Shown here one piece after another: positions 11,961 to 24,399 of a stretch of 64,000 nucleotides of DNA. The stretch's first letter is position 1; every line of letters begins with the position of its first letter. A program made the translations under genes and the position numbers. This DNA comes from Varanus komodoensis (lineage: Eukaryota; Chordata; Lepidosauria; Squamata; Varanidae), in contig NW_025336598.1 in the NCBI RefSeq assembly GCF_004798865.1, forward strand, positions 29,947,935 through 30,011,934, written 5' to 3'. The notes beneath the pieces are model-generated. The model was not told where the DNA came from and ran no database searches. It saw only the letters and a list, made by a program, of their open reading frames with translations.

Positions 11961-11964
11961 ACAA

Positions 11965-14220
11965 TCAGAGCCTAAAACATTGGGAAAATAAAAAGGACCT
12001 GCTGAGGGCAATCCACCAGAGTATACCACACGGAGCTGGCATAGCAGGGATTCTCTCCTAGTGTTCACACGTGGTAACAACCCAGGCAAAATCGCTCCTA
12101 TGGGCACATCATCTCGGAGGCCCTTTGGGGAAGAAAGACAATCCATAAATATCGCAATAATTTTAAAAACTCATAAAAAGGATCGGGAACCCCCCCTCCT
12201 CCCATGCTCTGATCTTGTGCCCTGAACAGCAGTTTGGCACAAAAGAAAGCATGGACGGTTTTCCATGCCGCTTTATTCCCATGCCAGAAAAATCTCCATC
12301 CACTTTATTTCTCCTGCCAGGCTGCTGTTAAAGGCACAGAGGAGGAGCTTTCCCCTGCCAATGCAAAGGCAGCCGTTCTAGTCACAGCTACCCAGCCTCC
12401 CAGGAGGCAGAAAGTCCTATGTCATAAGTTACAGCATCATTCATTAACTTGCTTAAATTCTAATTTTTAAAGTCCCTCCACGAATAATATTTGGCCAACT
12501 AATCAGTGCAGATTTAATTTTCAGTCATAAATGTACCTCGTGACCGCCAGCCAGTTGCACTTTCAAAGTGTTTGATTTGGCTTTCTATAATTAGTTTTGT
12601 TTTTCTTCTAGCCTGCCTTACACCTGGCATTTGTTTGTTGTGTGTTGTTCACAGAGGTAATTGAATATGCTTGCAATTGCATTTACTCCTCGGAAGTTAA
12701 CTCCTGTGTCTCAAATCTTACGGAAGTAATTCTGGTAATTATCCCCCATGTTGGACTAGAGGCTAACTAAGATCGCTGAGGAAGTGCTTTGTGTAGAGAC
12801 AGATAAGGTTGGGTCTCCAGCAAGACAGGAGGATTTTTCTGAAACATCTCTCTGGATAAGTAAGTCTGAACCTTTCCCGCCCACCTGAAAATTAGTTTCT
12901 CTTCCAGAGAATCCAGCTTCAACTTCTCTTCTACTGGCTGGAGCCAGGACCTGCTATGTTCAGAGTTCCTTCTGTCTTGGATGCCAGCAAAGCAACAGGG
13001 CTGCCCATCCTTGAGGCTTCCTTAACCCGTGAACCAATCCTGGAGGCTTGGAGAGCAGTATCTCACCCTGTCATGGTGCAGGAAGGGCTCAGGCACTATA
13101 TGTGAAAGGGAGGCAATCATCAATTCTCTCTCATTTGGGTCATGGATGACTTTTCTCATCCTACTCCCCCATATTTTAGAGATTCAGCTGCCCGCTGATG
13201 ATCACAAATATAGAGAAGCCGGTTAAGGAAATCACTGTACCCCACTAAGACTTTTTGTGTCCTCTCTCGCTCTCTTTCTGTCCATTCTTTCTCTCTCTTC
13301 ACCTCCTCTTTGTGTGGCTCTCTCCCCTTTGCAGCCTCTTGGACAGTGCCCAGGGCCCTTCTTCAGCAGGGCCATATGGCTTTCCTCTGTCCTGGAGGAG
13401 AGAAACCTCAACTGAGCATTTTATAGTCCCTGCTAAACACTTCCAGTTCATTTTATGATGCTAATATATATTACTATACAGAAAGCAGCCAAATGCCTCT
13501 CACAAAGTGCAAGTAAGAGGCAGGAGTCTGTGAGAGCCACACACTTGCCTCTAGTGGCCCCACATCCCAAGAAAATATGTGGCACCCCACCAGGACAGTT
13601 CTCATCAATGCCTCTGTTTCTGAATTCTTTGCCATTTGGGGGAGGAAGAACTGGCAAAGGACACCCAAACAGTTCTGATTATTCCAAACTCTATGCTAGT
13701 GAAGCTGCAAAAGGCCTTCACATTTGCAAGTCTCTAATGTCTAGCACCAGAAATGGGAAAGTCTGCTGAGGAGTTTCTTCAGTGCACAAGCAAATTCTGG
13801 GATACAGAAACAGGTGATTGACTACTTCCCCTACTGAGGGTTGCAAGTGTTTTAACCAGCCACTGTCACTCTTGCGAGAACCCTCCTGATCTTTGGCAAT
13901 TCCTAAGGGTTGGTGACCTGACAGCTTCACAGTGGAGAAGCCCCAGCTGCTCTTCTCAAGCTTCCACTAAAGGAGCAGGACCAGGACCAGGAGCAGGAGG
14001 TTTCCTAGTTAATAGGTTGTCTGTTGAAAACCCCAAGTAAGTACTGACAGTAGGAAAGCTACATATTCATCACTGAAAATGCCCCATCCAAGAAGAGGTA
14101 AAAAGCCACCAATTTACATGACATCTGCATATGGAAATGTATCTCTGGAAATGACCCACATGGGCTCACAGTTTCAATTAGCATCTACATAGGCTAAGTT
14201 CTTCTACTAGAGCTACAAAA
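11965..14220. other. Intergenic stretch, partly unique-looking
   Basis: No gene is recognised. 12480-12790 has the AT-rich, non-repetitive look often seen in conserved noncoding sequence (CAATTGAATATGC-like blocks), but conservation cannot be judged from one sequence. A pyrimidine-rich run lies at 13260-13330. Confidence 0.4.
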
Positions 14221-14224
14221 TGAC

Positions 14225-14935
14225 TATTATTGTTTTATAATTTCTGTCCTACCCCAAAGCCGAAGCTCTCTGGGCAGTTAACAAGAACACATAAAGTGCA
14301 ATATAAAATACAGACAAAAATAAAAGCTTCATAAAGTTAAAATATAAAATTTGAAAGGCAAACTAAAGTTAGAAAGCTACAATAACTTAGGCAAATTAAA
14401 CCATAAAACCAGTTTAAGCATAAGCTCCAATGTAGTATTAAATGAATTACATGCTGGATATTAAAATCGGTGCCAGTGGGCCTCAGTGGAGAGCCAGTTC
14501 CACAACTGGGAGGCCAGCACTGAGAAGGCCCTTCACCTTGTTGCTACCAACAGAGCCTTCTGCAGAGGCAGGTCCTAGATTTTGATTGTAGCATCCAGGA
14601 AACTCGCAGCTGGGAGAGGCACTCCATCGGGTCATGATCCCATCGGGTCACGGTCCCAAGTCAAGTAGGGCTTAGTAGGTTAAAACCAGCAACTTGAATT
14701 GGAGTTGGAAGCACGTAGGCGGCCAGTACAAGTGGGCCAGATTGATGTTACAGGCTTGGAATATCTTGTACATGTTACTAATCTGGCTGCTGCATTTTAC
14801 ACAAGCTGCAGTTTCTGAACTGTCTTCAAGAGCAGCCCCATGTAAAATTCATTGCAGTAGTCTAGTTAGGATATTTCCAGATTATGGATTCCTGAAACAA
14901 TACTATCCCTGTCCAGACAGCTGCAGAAAGTAGTA
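14225..14935 (-). mobile_element. L2-like LINE-derived repeat, antisense
   Basis: On the plus strand the order is TTTATAATTTCTGTCCTACC, an A-rich tail, GGCCCTTCACCTTGTTGCTA, AACCAGCAACTTGAATTGGA, GGCGGCCAGTACAAGTGGGC, ATCTGGCTGCTGCATTTTAC and CCATGTAAAATTCATTGCAG. I recognise this as a common squamate LINE-derived repeat. The L2-like label rests on memory of its neighbours in other genomes. Confidence 0.55.
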
Positions 14936-14939
14936 AGCA

Positions 14940-15295
14940 CTCTGAAGCCACCAGGGACTCAACTGACTAAAGAATGTTAGATTGATGATTGCCACTTGAT
15001 TGTTAATCATAACAATGATAATTAATATGTGTGCTCTTTTGAGAACCCTGTGGTTTAACAAAAATGAACATTCATTGTAAGGGAGGACAAGTTGGAGGAG
15101 GAGGAAGGGGAATTGTAACACACCAAGAATGTATTAAAAAACCCAACACATTGGATCCAAGTCCAGAAGAGGCAATTCTGGTAATCATCCTTTATGGTAA
15201 AACTGAAGGCATGACTATAAAAATTTGGGCTACCATAGCATTAAAAATAAGCAAATATATGATGCAATATGATTCAGGATACAAACTTAATTGCA
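14940..15295. other. AT-rich stretch, nothing recognised
   Basis: Contains one 98-codon plus-strand frame (15064-15360) with no recognisable product. That frame runs into the fold-back element that follows and so is not called. Confidence 0.5.
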
Positions 15296-15298
15296 ACA

Positions 15299-15430
15299 TT
15301 GGGCTAGATCCAGATTTAGTCATATACAGAGAAATCCTATTAAAAATAAATGGAACTTAAATTAGTCATGACTGTCTTAGTGATTTTAACAGTCCTATTC
15401 AAAGTATCATTAAGTCCAGATCCAGCCCAT
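15299..15430. mobile_element. Fold-back MITE-like element, copy 2
   Basis: Begins TTGGGCTAGATCCAGATTTA and ends ATTAAGTCCAGATCCAGCCC, which is its imperfect inverse. The centre also contains the partly inverted AAATTAGTCATGACT. Ends and arm order match the element at 4347-4465, giving two diverged members of one family. Confidence 0.75.
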
Positions 15431-15434
15431 TATA

Positions 15435-16600
15435 TTTTTTTTTAGTAAACAATCATTTAAAAACATGCCCTTAATTACCAGCTTTACCAGTTTGGAAGAG
15501 CCTCCCCTCCCACTGAGCAATCAGTGAAAGCAGATCCAGTCTTGCCCCTCTGATTTGTACCCACAGAAAAAAGTCACCATTTCCTGTGGTGAAACTGTAT
15601 TTACATCCCATGGTCCTTCTCTGTAACGAGCACATAAACTGACACTTGGAAGAATTTATTTGACCCTTTTGAAGTGGCAGCTTGATAGACTGTCAGGCCA
15701 AAATAAAGTTTGGATCTAAGAAAAGGATACATTAAGTGATTGTTTGAATGTTCTCCCCCTTGTCTTGTAAATCCAACCCCCACATAATCTTTTCTTCAGC
15801 ACCCCTGGACACAGTGCCAAGACACTACCAGTGAGAAAATACTAATATTGCCTTTTATGTAATGATGTGTCATTGTCCACGCCAGGTATGACTTATTTAA
15901 CAAATGACAATGGAATCTCCGGCGAAGAGGTGATGAGTTACCCTTGAAATGACCACTAGTAAAAAGTAGACAGTTCTATTTTGCAAGCTCGTTTGCTTCT
16001 TTATAGCAGGCTACATCTTCTGAAGCAGGGACTACTCTGAGTTAAATATGGGCCTGACAAAGCCCAGAATGAAACTGTCCCGCAATGGCATTTTTTAAAA
16101 AGAGTTCTAGATTTTTATCTCTCTTCCACCAGATTGACTTTTCTGCTTAGGAGAGGCACTGTCTTATGAGTCAGAGCAAATGTTGAAAGGTTTAATGTGG
16201 CTTTTAGTCACAGTTCTGCAGCAAGGATGGAACGCAGCACTTTCCCTCCTGTTCCTCTCCGCAGAGTTTACCGGATCGGATCGCGGCAGCCCTGGAATTC
16301 AGAGGGATCATTTTTACAGCATGCCTGTATGACTTGAACTGAGAGGCCAATTTTGCAAAATCCCCTGCAGCCTTTGTGTATTGATTATTTTGCAGGCTTT
16401 CCTTAAGATGTGCAAGAGGAGATGCCACTGACGGTTTGCTTAAAACGACATTCAAAGACCATTGTGGCGGGGATGGGGCCCCTCATGAGAAATTTCAAAG
16501 GAAGTCCAAACATTCTCTGTGAAAATAGAACATTTCTCAGGGGATTCTTGGGCATCCTGGGCTGACACAGGAATTTGCTGAAAGAAATATTTTCTGCATA
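15435..16600. other. Intergenic stretch, partly unique-looking
   Basis: No gene is recognised. 15840-15960 is low-repeat sequence with mirrored CATTGTC/GACAATG words. That is not enough to call an element. Confidence 0.4.
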
Positions 16601-16602
16601 AC

Positions 16603-16680
16603 TGTGGAAGAGCCCTGCTGGATCAGACCAAGCGGCTGTTTGTTTTATCAGGCACCGTTCCTTCCAAGAATGGCCAGCCA
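16603..16680 (-). mobile_element. CR1 3'-terminal fragment, antisense
   Basis: GGAAGAGCCCTGCTGGATCA followed by GACCAAGCGG is the reverse complement of the CR1 3' end type ending ...TGGTCTGATCCAGCAGGGCTC. It is short and diverged. Confidence 0.5.
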
Positions 16681-16859
16681 GCTTCTTCTAAAAGGCCCAA
16701 AAGCAGAGATGAGGTGGGGTGTCACAAGCAGCGCTCTGCCCCTGGTTTACTGCCAGGTATCCCATGGGTGCTTATTTCTGAAAATGGATGCTCCATGCGA
16801 CTGTAATGGTTAATAGCCTTTGATAGACAAATCCTTCACGTGGGGTTATGGCCTAGAGA

Positions 16860-17580
16860 TAAAATGGGTGTCATAAGTACAGGTTAGGGGACAAGGGGCT
16901 GGAGAGCAGCACTTGTGAAAGGGATCTCGGGCTGCTGGTTGACTGCAGGCTAAACATGAGTCAGCCGTGTGACGCGGTGGTCAAGAGGGCAAACGCCACC
17001 CTTGGTTGCATGGCCAGAAGCGTGGCTTCTAGATCGAGAGAGGTATTACTACCACTCTACACGACTCTGGTGTGCCTGCAGCTGGGGTATTGTGTTTAGT
17101 TCTGGGCCCCTTGTTACAGGAAGGATATAGCCAGGTTGGAGTCAGTGCAGCGTAGGGCCACAAGGTTGGTGGCCGGTTTGCAGGGAAAGCCATATGAGGA
17201 GACACTGAGGGAACTGGGTCTTTTCAGCCTGGAGGAGACTCCGAAGGGATCTGTTGGTGACATACAGGTATGTACGGAGGTGGGTAGAGATCTGTTCTCC
17301 CCTGCAGAGGAAGGCAGGATGCTCTCCAATGGAGCAAAGCTCAGGGAACCAAGGTTCAATTTGGATGCCAGGAACCACTTCCTGACAGTTAGGACCCTGA
17401 AGGTTGGAATGGGCTTCTACGGGAGGTGGTTGAGGCCCCAGTGGTGAAGGTGTTCAAGGATAGGCTAGACATGCACATGGTGGGCATGTCGTGAGTGGAG
17501 CCGGCTGGAGCCAGGGGTCAGACTAGATGACCCAGGAGACCCCTTCTGACTCGCTCTGTTTCTATGTTTCTATGTTTCTA
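16860..17580 (+). mobile_element. CR1 LINE 3' end, fairly well preserved
   Basis: Continuous CR1 ORF2 C-terminal sequence (LGYCV-like region near 17085, then ESVQRRATRLVAGLQGKPYE and ETLRELGLFSLE at 17139-17235) is followed by the 3' region with ACCACTTCCTGACAGTTAGG. It ends in the 8-bp tandem tail TTTCTATG repeated at about 17560-17580, the terminal microsatellite typical of CR1. 5' truncation is normal for this family. It looks younger than the other CR1 copies here. Confidence 0.92.
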
Positions 17581-17584
17581 AAAT

Positions 17585-20025
17585 GCCTGCTTTGGGAAGT
17601 CCCACGTTCCACTTGTGCCATCTCCAGACAGGGCTGAAAAAACTCTGGGCTGGATGGATCAATGCCTGTTTCAGTGCAAGGTGGCAGCTTCTTCTAATGT
17701 GTGATGAACCTCTGGTCCTCTCCTGCATTTTAAGTCCGTCATCGTGACTTGATCTTGTACTGTGGAAAGTAATGACATTCTTCCTTTCCATCGGTGCCTT
17801 ATCCTAAGTCCATCTAAATTTTGCAGGGAGATGGGAGAGAACCTGAGCAAGGACACCGTTGCTGGCAGCAGCGCCTTCCTAGCCTAACCTCTCGCTCGAC
17901 CCTAATCCATAATGCAACCTGTTTTCCCCTGACTGCGAAAGATATTTCCACATTCCTAATTTGGTGATTCATTTGGATTGCCTCGGCACTGCTGCTTTTC
18001 CACAACTCCTCGAATTTTTTTTTTTTGCATATTCTTGATATTTCAGTGAACACAATCATATTTTCCCCCACTTTACACAAAGCTCTGCAAGGGAGAGTTG
18101 CCACGGTCTTTTTCTATTAACCTGATATTGAATGCTTTCAAGGTCATCACAGTATAAATGTCTCTTCCCCGATCTCTCTGACTGCAACTTTTTATGCTAA
18201 CAACGGCATTGCACTTGCTGGTTTTGCTTTACTTCAGCATTCTCTTTCTCTCAGTCACCCTTCTTTGCAGAAATTGATGGGGATTTAGGCAAGTGATCCA
18301 TGTGTCTCATTTCTGGTATGGATGAGCTGCCTCATTTTTATCTCCTTCAGGGAAGATTTAGAGTATTGCTTAAAGTTTTAGACTATTGTGCAATGGGAAA
18401 ATAATACGGAAAAGCTTTTCAGTGGGCACTTCGGGCTTGTAATCATGTGTGCGATGGAATTTATGCTCATAAAGTCACCCTTCTTCCCAATCACTTAGAT
18501 GCAGGTCCTAGCAAGACGGCATTCATTTGTTTAAGGTGGGGGTAAACCAGTGCTAGTGAGGGGTGTCCAAAACTCGAAGCAAGCTACTACTGGTGATGAG
18601 GAGAAAACTCTGGCATGCTTTCAGCAATTTGTATATTTGAAATGGTTTTGGATAAAGTCTTTTTGGCTTGATGAACTTTGCCTCTTTTAGCATAATAAAA
18701 CAGTTCCAAGCTTAGACCCATTGTACTGACTGAGCTGATCCTCCTGCCTGGGCTGAGGGATTGTGCTTTCAGAGCGGACATGCAAGAGGCCGGCTCCCAG
18801 GGGAGTCTGCCATCACCTCCCCCCCTCCCCAGTGCTGACTTTAGAAGGCACAATCAACACAGGTGTGACCTAATTCACCACCCTCACATGTTCAGTCATA
18901 AGCACCTGCTTTACCAGCACCTGCGAAGGATTCCTGTCCCAATACGATCGCAACCCTGTTCTTAGGTACCTGGGAGTAAGTGTTGTTGAACTCAGGGGGC
19001 TTACTTCTGGGTAAACATGGAACGGATTGTGGGCTCCCCCAGCTCTGCGCTTTAAGAGACATGTATGTTATGATGCTCATGGTCATGCACTGTCAGTAAT
19101 GCTGGAGAGCTTTCCAATCTTCCCACAGCCTTGAAGGATCCAGACCAAAGAATGGCCCGTTCTTGGCTTCTTCTATCCCCACTTGCAGTTCTGCCTGCAT
19201 CAGGCAAGTTGCTAGTTTTCCATATTGCCCAATTAACAAAGTGTTGTCCAGATTCTAGCCATGGCGTCCAGTGCTTGCTTGTTCCATTTGGTAGCCGAGA
19301 TTCTTAGCTTTCATTAAAGCAAAACTAAGTCTCTAGTCCTTGTGAAACCAGGGACAGGAGGCAACATCTGCAGAAGGAACTCTGCAATTATTTTGTGAGG
19401 AACGAGCCTGTACTTACCTTTCAGGGCTTTTAGCCAATGAGTGAATGGTTGACATTTAGGGGACTTTAGACATTTAAATGCCACATCGATTGTCTAATGA
19501 AGAGTTGTCCTAGCTCATCTGGAAGAGGGCGGCGGGGGTCTTCTCTGGAGGATTGCTACTCATAGAAAACAACTGAAAAAAAAAATTCTAAATTTTGAGA
19601 GCAGCTGTGCTTTGAGAAATGATGTATCCACTCCAAAACAAAATGTCGCAGCAAAGACAGGAGTTTAAAGTCAGGTATTTTCATGCCCAGATAGGGTCTT
19701 TTATTTTCTTCCCGAGTCTGCAAACATTAAAAAGATTACCCTGCCTATATAAATAATGCTCAGTATTGTTATATGGAAACCGTAAGGTGGGTCAGGGTTG
19801 GCACTGTACCCAATGCAGCATGTGATAGACCAGCCCTGCCAAGTAGCCCATCTTGCTGGGAAGACGGACTGAGAGGCAGAAGTGCAAGACAACCCTGCAG
19901 TGCAGGCAGTCTCCCAGTCTGTTGATTTTCTTCGGGAAATGTAACTGGGTACGCCCCAGGAAGTTGGAAGCAGCAGAAGGGGTGGCACGAGGGGACATGG
20001 AAAAGGGGAATTCCATGTTGTGACT
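17585..20025. other. Intergenic stretch
   Basis: Contains one dispersed-motif copy at 18958-19035 (GGGGGCTTACTTCTGGGTAA) and a T run near 18018. 18110-18300 looks unique. No gene is supported. Confidence 0.45.
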
Positions 20026-20028
20026 CAC

Positions 20029-20250
20029 CCAGAGAGCTTTGGCCACTGACAGGTATAGAAATAAAATGAAGAAGGATGCCTGGGTAGATGTCGATTGTAA
20101 AAAAAGGGACTTGCAGCTCTGCTGGCTGTTTCTGCAATCACCTACCTGCATCCTCTCCCACATCCCCATCCTGAAAAGGTCCTGTTTAAGGTTAAGGGTT
20201 GCTAAACAATATATACTATAATAGGGTTTTTATATCTTCTGCCAATGGCT
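20029..20250 (-). promoter_or_regulatory. Candidate minus-strand promoter and first exon
   Basis: Read on the minus strand, an inverted CCAAT box (ATTGG at 20247-20243) precedes TATAAAAA at 20234-20227. About 55-60 bp beyond the expected start (near 20203) is a consensus splice donor GCAG|GTAGGT (exon end 20146), with a second, GG|GTGAGT, further on (exon end 20029). The island upstream is GC-rich. This could be a 5' noncoding exon of B3GALT1, expected on this strand by synteny. The order is suggestive, not proof. Confidence 0.3.
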
Positions 20251-20254
20251 GACT

Positions 20255-21440
20255 TAGTTTTCCGGGCAAGAACACCCCCACCCAGTAAAGCTGAATGTGG
20301 GCCCCAAGCCGGAGCATTTCGATCTGCTCCCGCTCTCCTTCCGCGGAGCCCAAGCCCAGCCCTCGCTTGCAGGCAGAAGCCCCGCGGGCCCTGGCTCGCC
20401 GGCAGCCAGACGCGCACTGAGCGCGGCCACCCGGGTCCGCCTTTGCACCGGGCGGTGCGTCACTCCTCCCTTTCCCTGTCTCATCGGCCCCTTGTTGTTA
20501 TTCTTTTATTTTATCACGGAGAATCACGGATGCAACTGTTTAACTGCAGAGATGGCACGTGCTGGAAAGTCTGCCCCGACGTTGCCTCCGGCACACTCCC
20601 CGCTCCCACTGCGACGGCCTCGGCTGCCCCGCTGGCCGGCTTCTGAAGCAGCTGCTTCCACGAGTCGCCTCCTCCGGGGAGACGTCCTCCCAGGTGCAGC
20701 CTTCTCTTCTGGGGGAGAAGCTGGGCTCCCTTTCTGGAATCTGTGCTCTGCAGGGAAGGCTGGTTCCCTGGACCTCGTGGTGCTCTGAGGAGGGCTGGGA
20801 GGCCGCGGAGGCTCATCCGCTAAGCCAGCCCCCGCCGCGCCAGGCCCTTCCAGGCCAGGAGACGTTATCCCCGATGGGAGCCTTCAGCACCCCATGGGAA
20901 CCAGTGGCTGCAAAATGGGGCCATGGCCCTTTAAGAAACAAGCCGCTCCTCGGAGCGGGCGGAGTTAGCTGAGCGGCTGCTCTGGCCTTTATAAGGTCTC
21001 CGTGCGTTTTTAGCTGCTGCTGAGTTAACGGCTCTGCTGGATGGACGCATCACCAGCAGCTGCACCTTCATCAGCTAGCCTAGGCATTTTCACCAGCACT
21101 GCAATGCCTGACACTCACATGACACCCCCCAGCATCTTCGCACTCATTCTGCTCCTGTAGCCCAGATTTCTTCACAGCCCTCCTCTTCTCGCCCTGCGTA
21201 AATTGTGCCATGCCCCAGGTGCCTGCTCAAGCATTTGCTAAAAGCGTGCCGCTTCTCGCGGGGAGGGGGGGGGGCACTGCGAGAGGAAGTGTCCTCTCAG
21301 GTGTGGACGGAGCAGCCTCTCAGAGAAGGAGACCAGCCCAATCAGCTCTCGGTTGTTTTCCTGCTTGGCTGGCCCCCTGCCGCCACGGCTCGCTCCCTCT
21401 CCGGCTCGGCCACTGAGCTGGAGAGTAAATGCAGTGGGGC
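20255..21440. promoter_or_regulatory. CpG-rich island 2
   Basis: About 1.2 kb rich in CpG (CGCGCACTGAGCGCGGCCAC, GACGGCCTCGGCTGCCCC, CCGCCGCGCCAGG, GGAGCGGGCGGAG), with sharp borders against AT-richer flanks. TGCGTCA near 20456 is CRE/AP-1-like. Promoter-like motifs face outward on both edges. Open frames inside overlap on both strands and look like GC-rich artefacts. Confidence 0.55.
20943..20996 (+). promoter_or_regulatory. Candidate plus-strand core promoter
   Basis: CCGCTCC-TC-GGAGCGG is a perfect inverted repeat (20943-20958). It overlaps a GC box GGGCGGAG (20957-20964), with TTTATAAGG about 24 bp further on (20988-20996). Transcription would start near 21020. No recognised coding gene follows on the plus strand, so the product, if any, would be noncoding. 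Confidence 0.3.
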
Positions 21441-21449
21441 ATCCCCTTC

Positions 21450-24395
21450 CCCTCTCCTGTAAGGACTAATACCATTAAATTATGCCATCTCCCGTGGTGC
21501 TGGCTCAGAAGTGCAGCACAGAGACCTATTCAATGGTGCTTTATTCTTGGAAAAGTCAGCACAGGAGAGGGACGGCACGTATTTCTGGGATTGCGGTTGG
21601 GAGAGGGGAAAGGGGGTAGTGATCTTGCTGGCTTCACCCCATGGGCAGAAAATGGCAGCACCACCTGCCCCTCTTCTGCCCCCATCCTCCTCGTCATTAT
21701 TTCTTGTGAGGGAACAGGAGTGATGGGACGGAAGGCTCGCTAGCCCCAGTGTCAGCTGACTTGGAGCTGTCCAAGGTCCTGCAAGGTCTCAGCATGCCTG
21801 GGTACGCAGTGATTCGGGCCTGACCTGTCCTGATGGGACCAGGCTTGGCCTCACTTGAGCTGGCAAGACCCAACTTGGTGCAACCTGACTGGACTGGACC
21901 TGGCCTGGCTTGATGTGATAGTACCCTTGATTCTTCCTTGCATGTGGGTGTCATGAGCTGAGCAGCACCGGCTAGGCAGGGAGCCCTCCTGGTGAGAGTC
22001 TGCTAGTCCACTCCTTCAGATGCCAAAGGTGAGGCATGGTTGCCAGCCCCAGCCTCGCCACCTCTTTCCTCCTGAATGCAAATCCCAGCTGCTTCCCAAG
22101 CATCCTGCAATGGGAAGGCTTTGTGCAATGTTTTTTCCTTGACAGATTTTCTGAAAAAGGCAGAAGGCGTGGCAGGAAAACATGGAAGGGTGGCAAAGGA
22201 AGGATAGTATGTCACTTGATTAAACCGGACGATCTTACACTTTAGGGCCATGCTTCAGGTCAGGCACATGTGGCATGTCTGTGGTGGAAAATCTGTGGCT
22301 TTTAAATTATAATGATGAATTATTTAAATCAAATTTCAGTCAATTCAAGCAAGTAGACACCAGTGCTGTAAGGATCACAGCCTCCTTCAGAGGTTTATAT
22401 GAGGTTTGGTTTGTTCATTTGCTATAGCTACATAGTTCTGTTGCATGGATTTAGAAGTTGGGAGTATTAAAAAAGAAGAAAAGTATGGCAGCCATCTGAC
22501 ACCTTGCAATGGAGTATATTAGGCTACTTCAACCTGGTGGTCTGCAGACAGTTGTGTTGGCTGGGGCGGATGGAAGTTGCAGTCCAAAATATCTGAACCT
22601 GTTGGGGCTTGCTTCTCAAGATGATGCATAGAATGCACTGTTAAAGACCAGCCAAACATAGATTTCCCCTGCATCTTGCACACACACAACTGGTAAAGTG
22701 CATCGACTTGTATGGGATATTTAATCTGGCTGCTGTTACTGGTGCAATGACTTTGTTATGAGAAAATGCACAGTTTCTCACTTGCTAGGTTCACAGCCTC
22801 ATCTCAATTCATGTCCAGAAGATCTTCCAGTTCCCACATGTCCCTGAGACCTTCATTTCTCCAATTCCCCCTTAACAGAAAGATCATTGAATTTGCAGCT
22901 GCCCACCCCCTTTTTGTCTCTGATGACTCGAACTTTCTCCCAAGGACCCATAGCATGAGTTCGGGTTTGTATTTGTCATATCATGTGCAAACAACTCTTT
23001 GCAATTGTGAAACCAGCCAACTTGCCCTGATCTTAATAGGGTTATTAGACAATCTGCACTTGCCCATTTGCTACCCTAAACATGCACATGAACAGCATCA
23101 TGTTTTTTCCAAAAAGTTTTTCATGTATTCCCGAACTTCCAATTGCATCAGAAAAGTTAGAAATTCCCATTTAAAACACATGAACATCTTTTCATACATT
23201 TGTTAAAGGAAGAGGCATCTACACTTTTGTAAAATGGAAATGTGCGTTTTCCTGGGTCGACACTTCCCCTTTGAACAAACCAATACCTAAATAGATACAT
23301 AAATAAATATTGCAAACAAAAATGGGAGTGGACACATTCAAGTTCCAAAGTTCAGAGAGTGTTGGTGAACTCATACCTCCCTGGCTCTACGTACCATCTA
23401 TAAACAGAGTAGATTTCTTTTGCTGTCAATATGAGAGAGAAGGCAAGTGCTAATTTTCAAGTCTGCATGGGGCAAAGAGAAAGACAAGGGACTATGTCTA
23501 AACCTAGGAAATACAGTATGAGCTAGCTAAGGCTCATACTAAGCATAGGATGGGGTGTGGAATGAAGCGGCGCACACCCTGGTATTGCACAAAAGGAATT
23601 GTTACAAGTTCTAGCAGAAATGCTTTCCTTCTGTTTATGTTCTGTTTTTATTTCCTTCTCTCATTGCCTTCTCACATACCTAGGTGAAATCAGACAAATG
23701 CATTGTGAATTCACTCACCAACCAAGCGAACAGCTTACTGCCTTGATTCTTTGCAGTGAATTGCCCACAGCAACCATTGCAAGGGGCTGGGCAACCCACG
23801 GCTCTCAAATGTTTCTGGTGCTGATTGGAAATCATTGCTCAAACACATTCAAGCATCAGCCTCTTGTGCCCAGCTTAATTACTTGCACTGCCAGTGCCCT
23901 GATCTAGGGAAGCCTGGCATGTTGATGTATGGGGAATCTGGCTGAGCATTCACAGGAAGATGAGGAGCCATGCTTGCAGATGGACAATCCAACTGCCATT
24001 TCTTGATGATTCCAGCAGGTGCTGCTGCAGATATGCTGACCCAGTCCACAAATGGGTGATGTAGCACCACATGGACATGATGCTACTCTTTACCATCCCA
24101 AACGTCTGGTCAGAGCCAACTATGGATTTAGAACCAGTTTGTACTGGTGCAGTCTATAGACTGTGCATTTATGTAGTTGAGTAGTAGCGATCGATTTCTT
24201 GGGTCCTTCTCATTTGGGACATTCTTGTTTCATCATTATGAATGATGTGTGAAAAGTGAGTAGGGAGTCCTCTGTCTTCCTTTCCCCTGAGACTAGAACT
24301 CAGGGCCATCCTCTGAACCTACAGAGTAGCACTGTTTGCCAGCACAGGCCGAAGAAAGTTCTTTTCACACAACACACAACTAATGTACAACATTT
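21450..24395. other. Intergenic stretch, no gene recognised
   Basis: 21750-21910 has an imperfectly repetitive run of CTGG/CCTG words. A 146-codon open frame at 22766-23206 (+) has no recognisable domain or splice support. Nothing else is supported. Confidence 0.45.
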
Positions 24396-24399
24396 ACTT

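Noticed and set aside
20245-20972. Overlapping open frames inside CpG island 2
   Set aside because: GC-rich sequence lowers stop frequency. Frames overlap on both strands and resemble no protein I know.
22766-23206. 146-codon plus-strand open frame
   Set aside because: No domain or exon signals. Composition does not differ from its surroundings.
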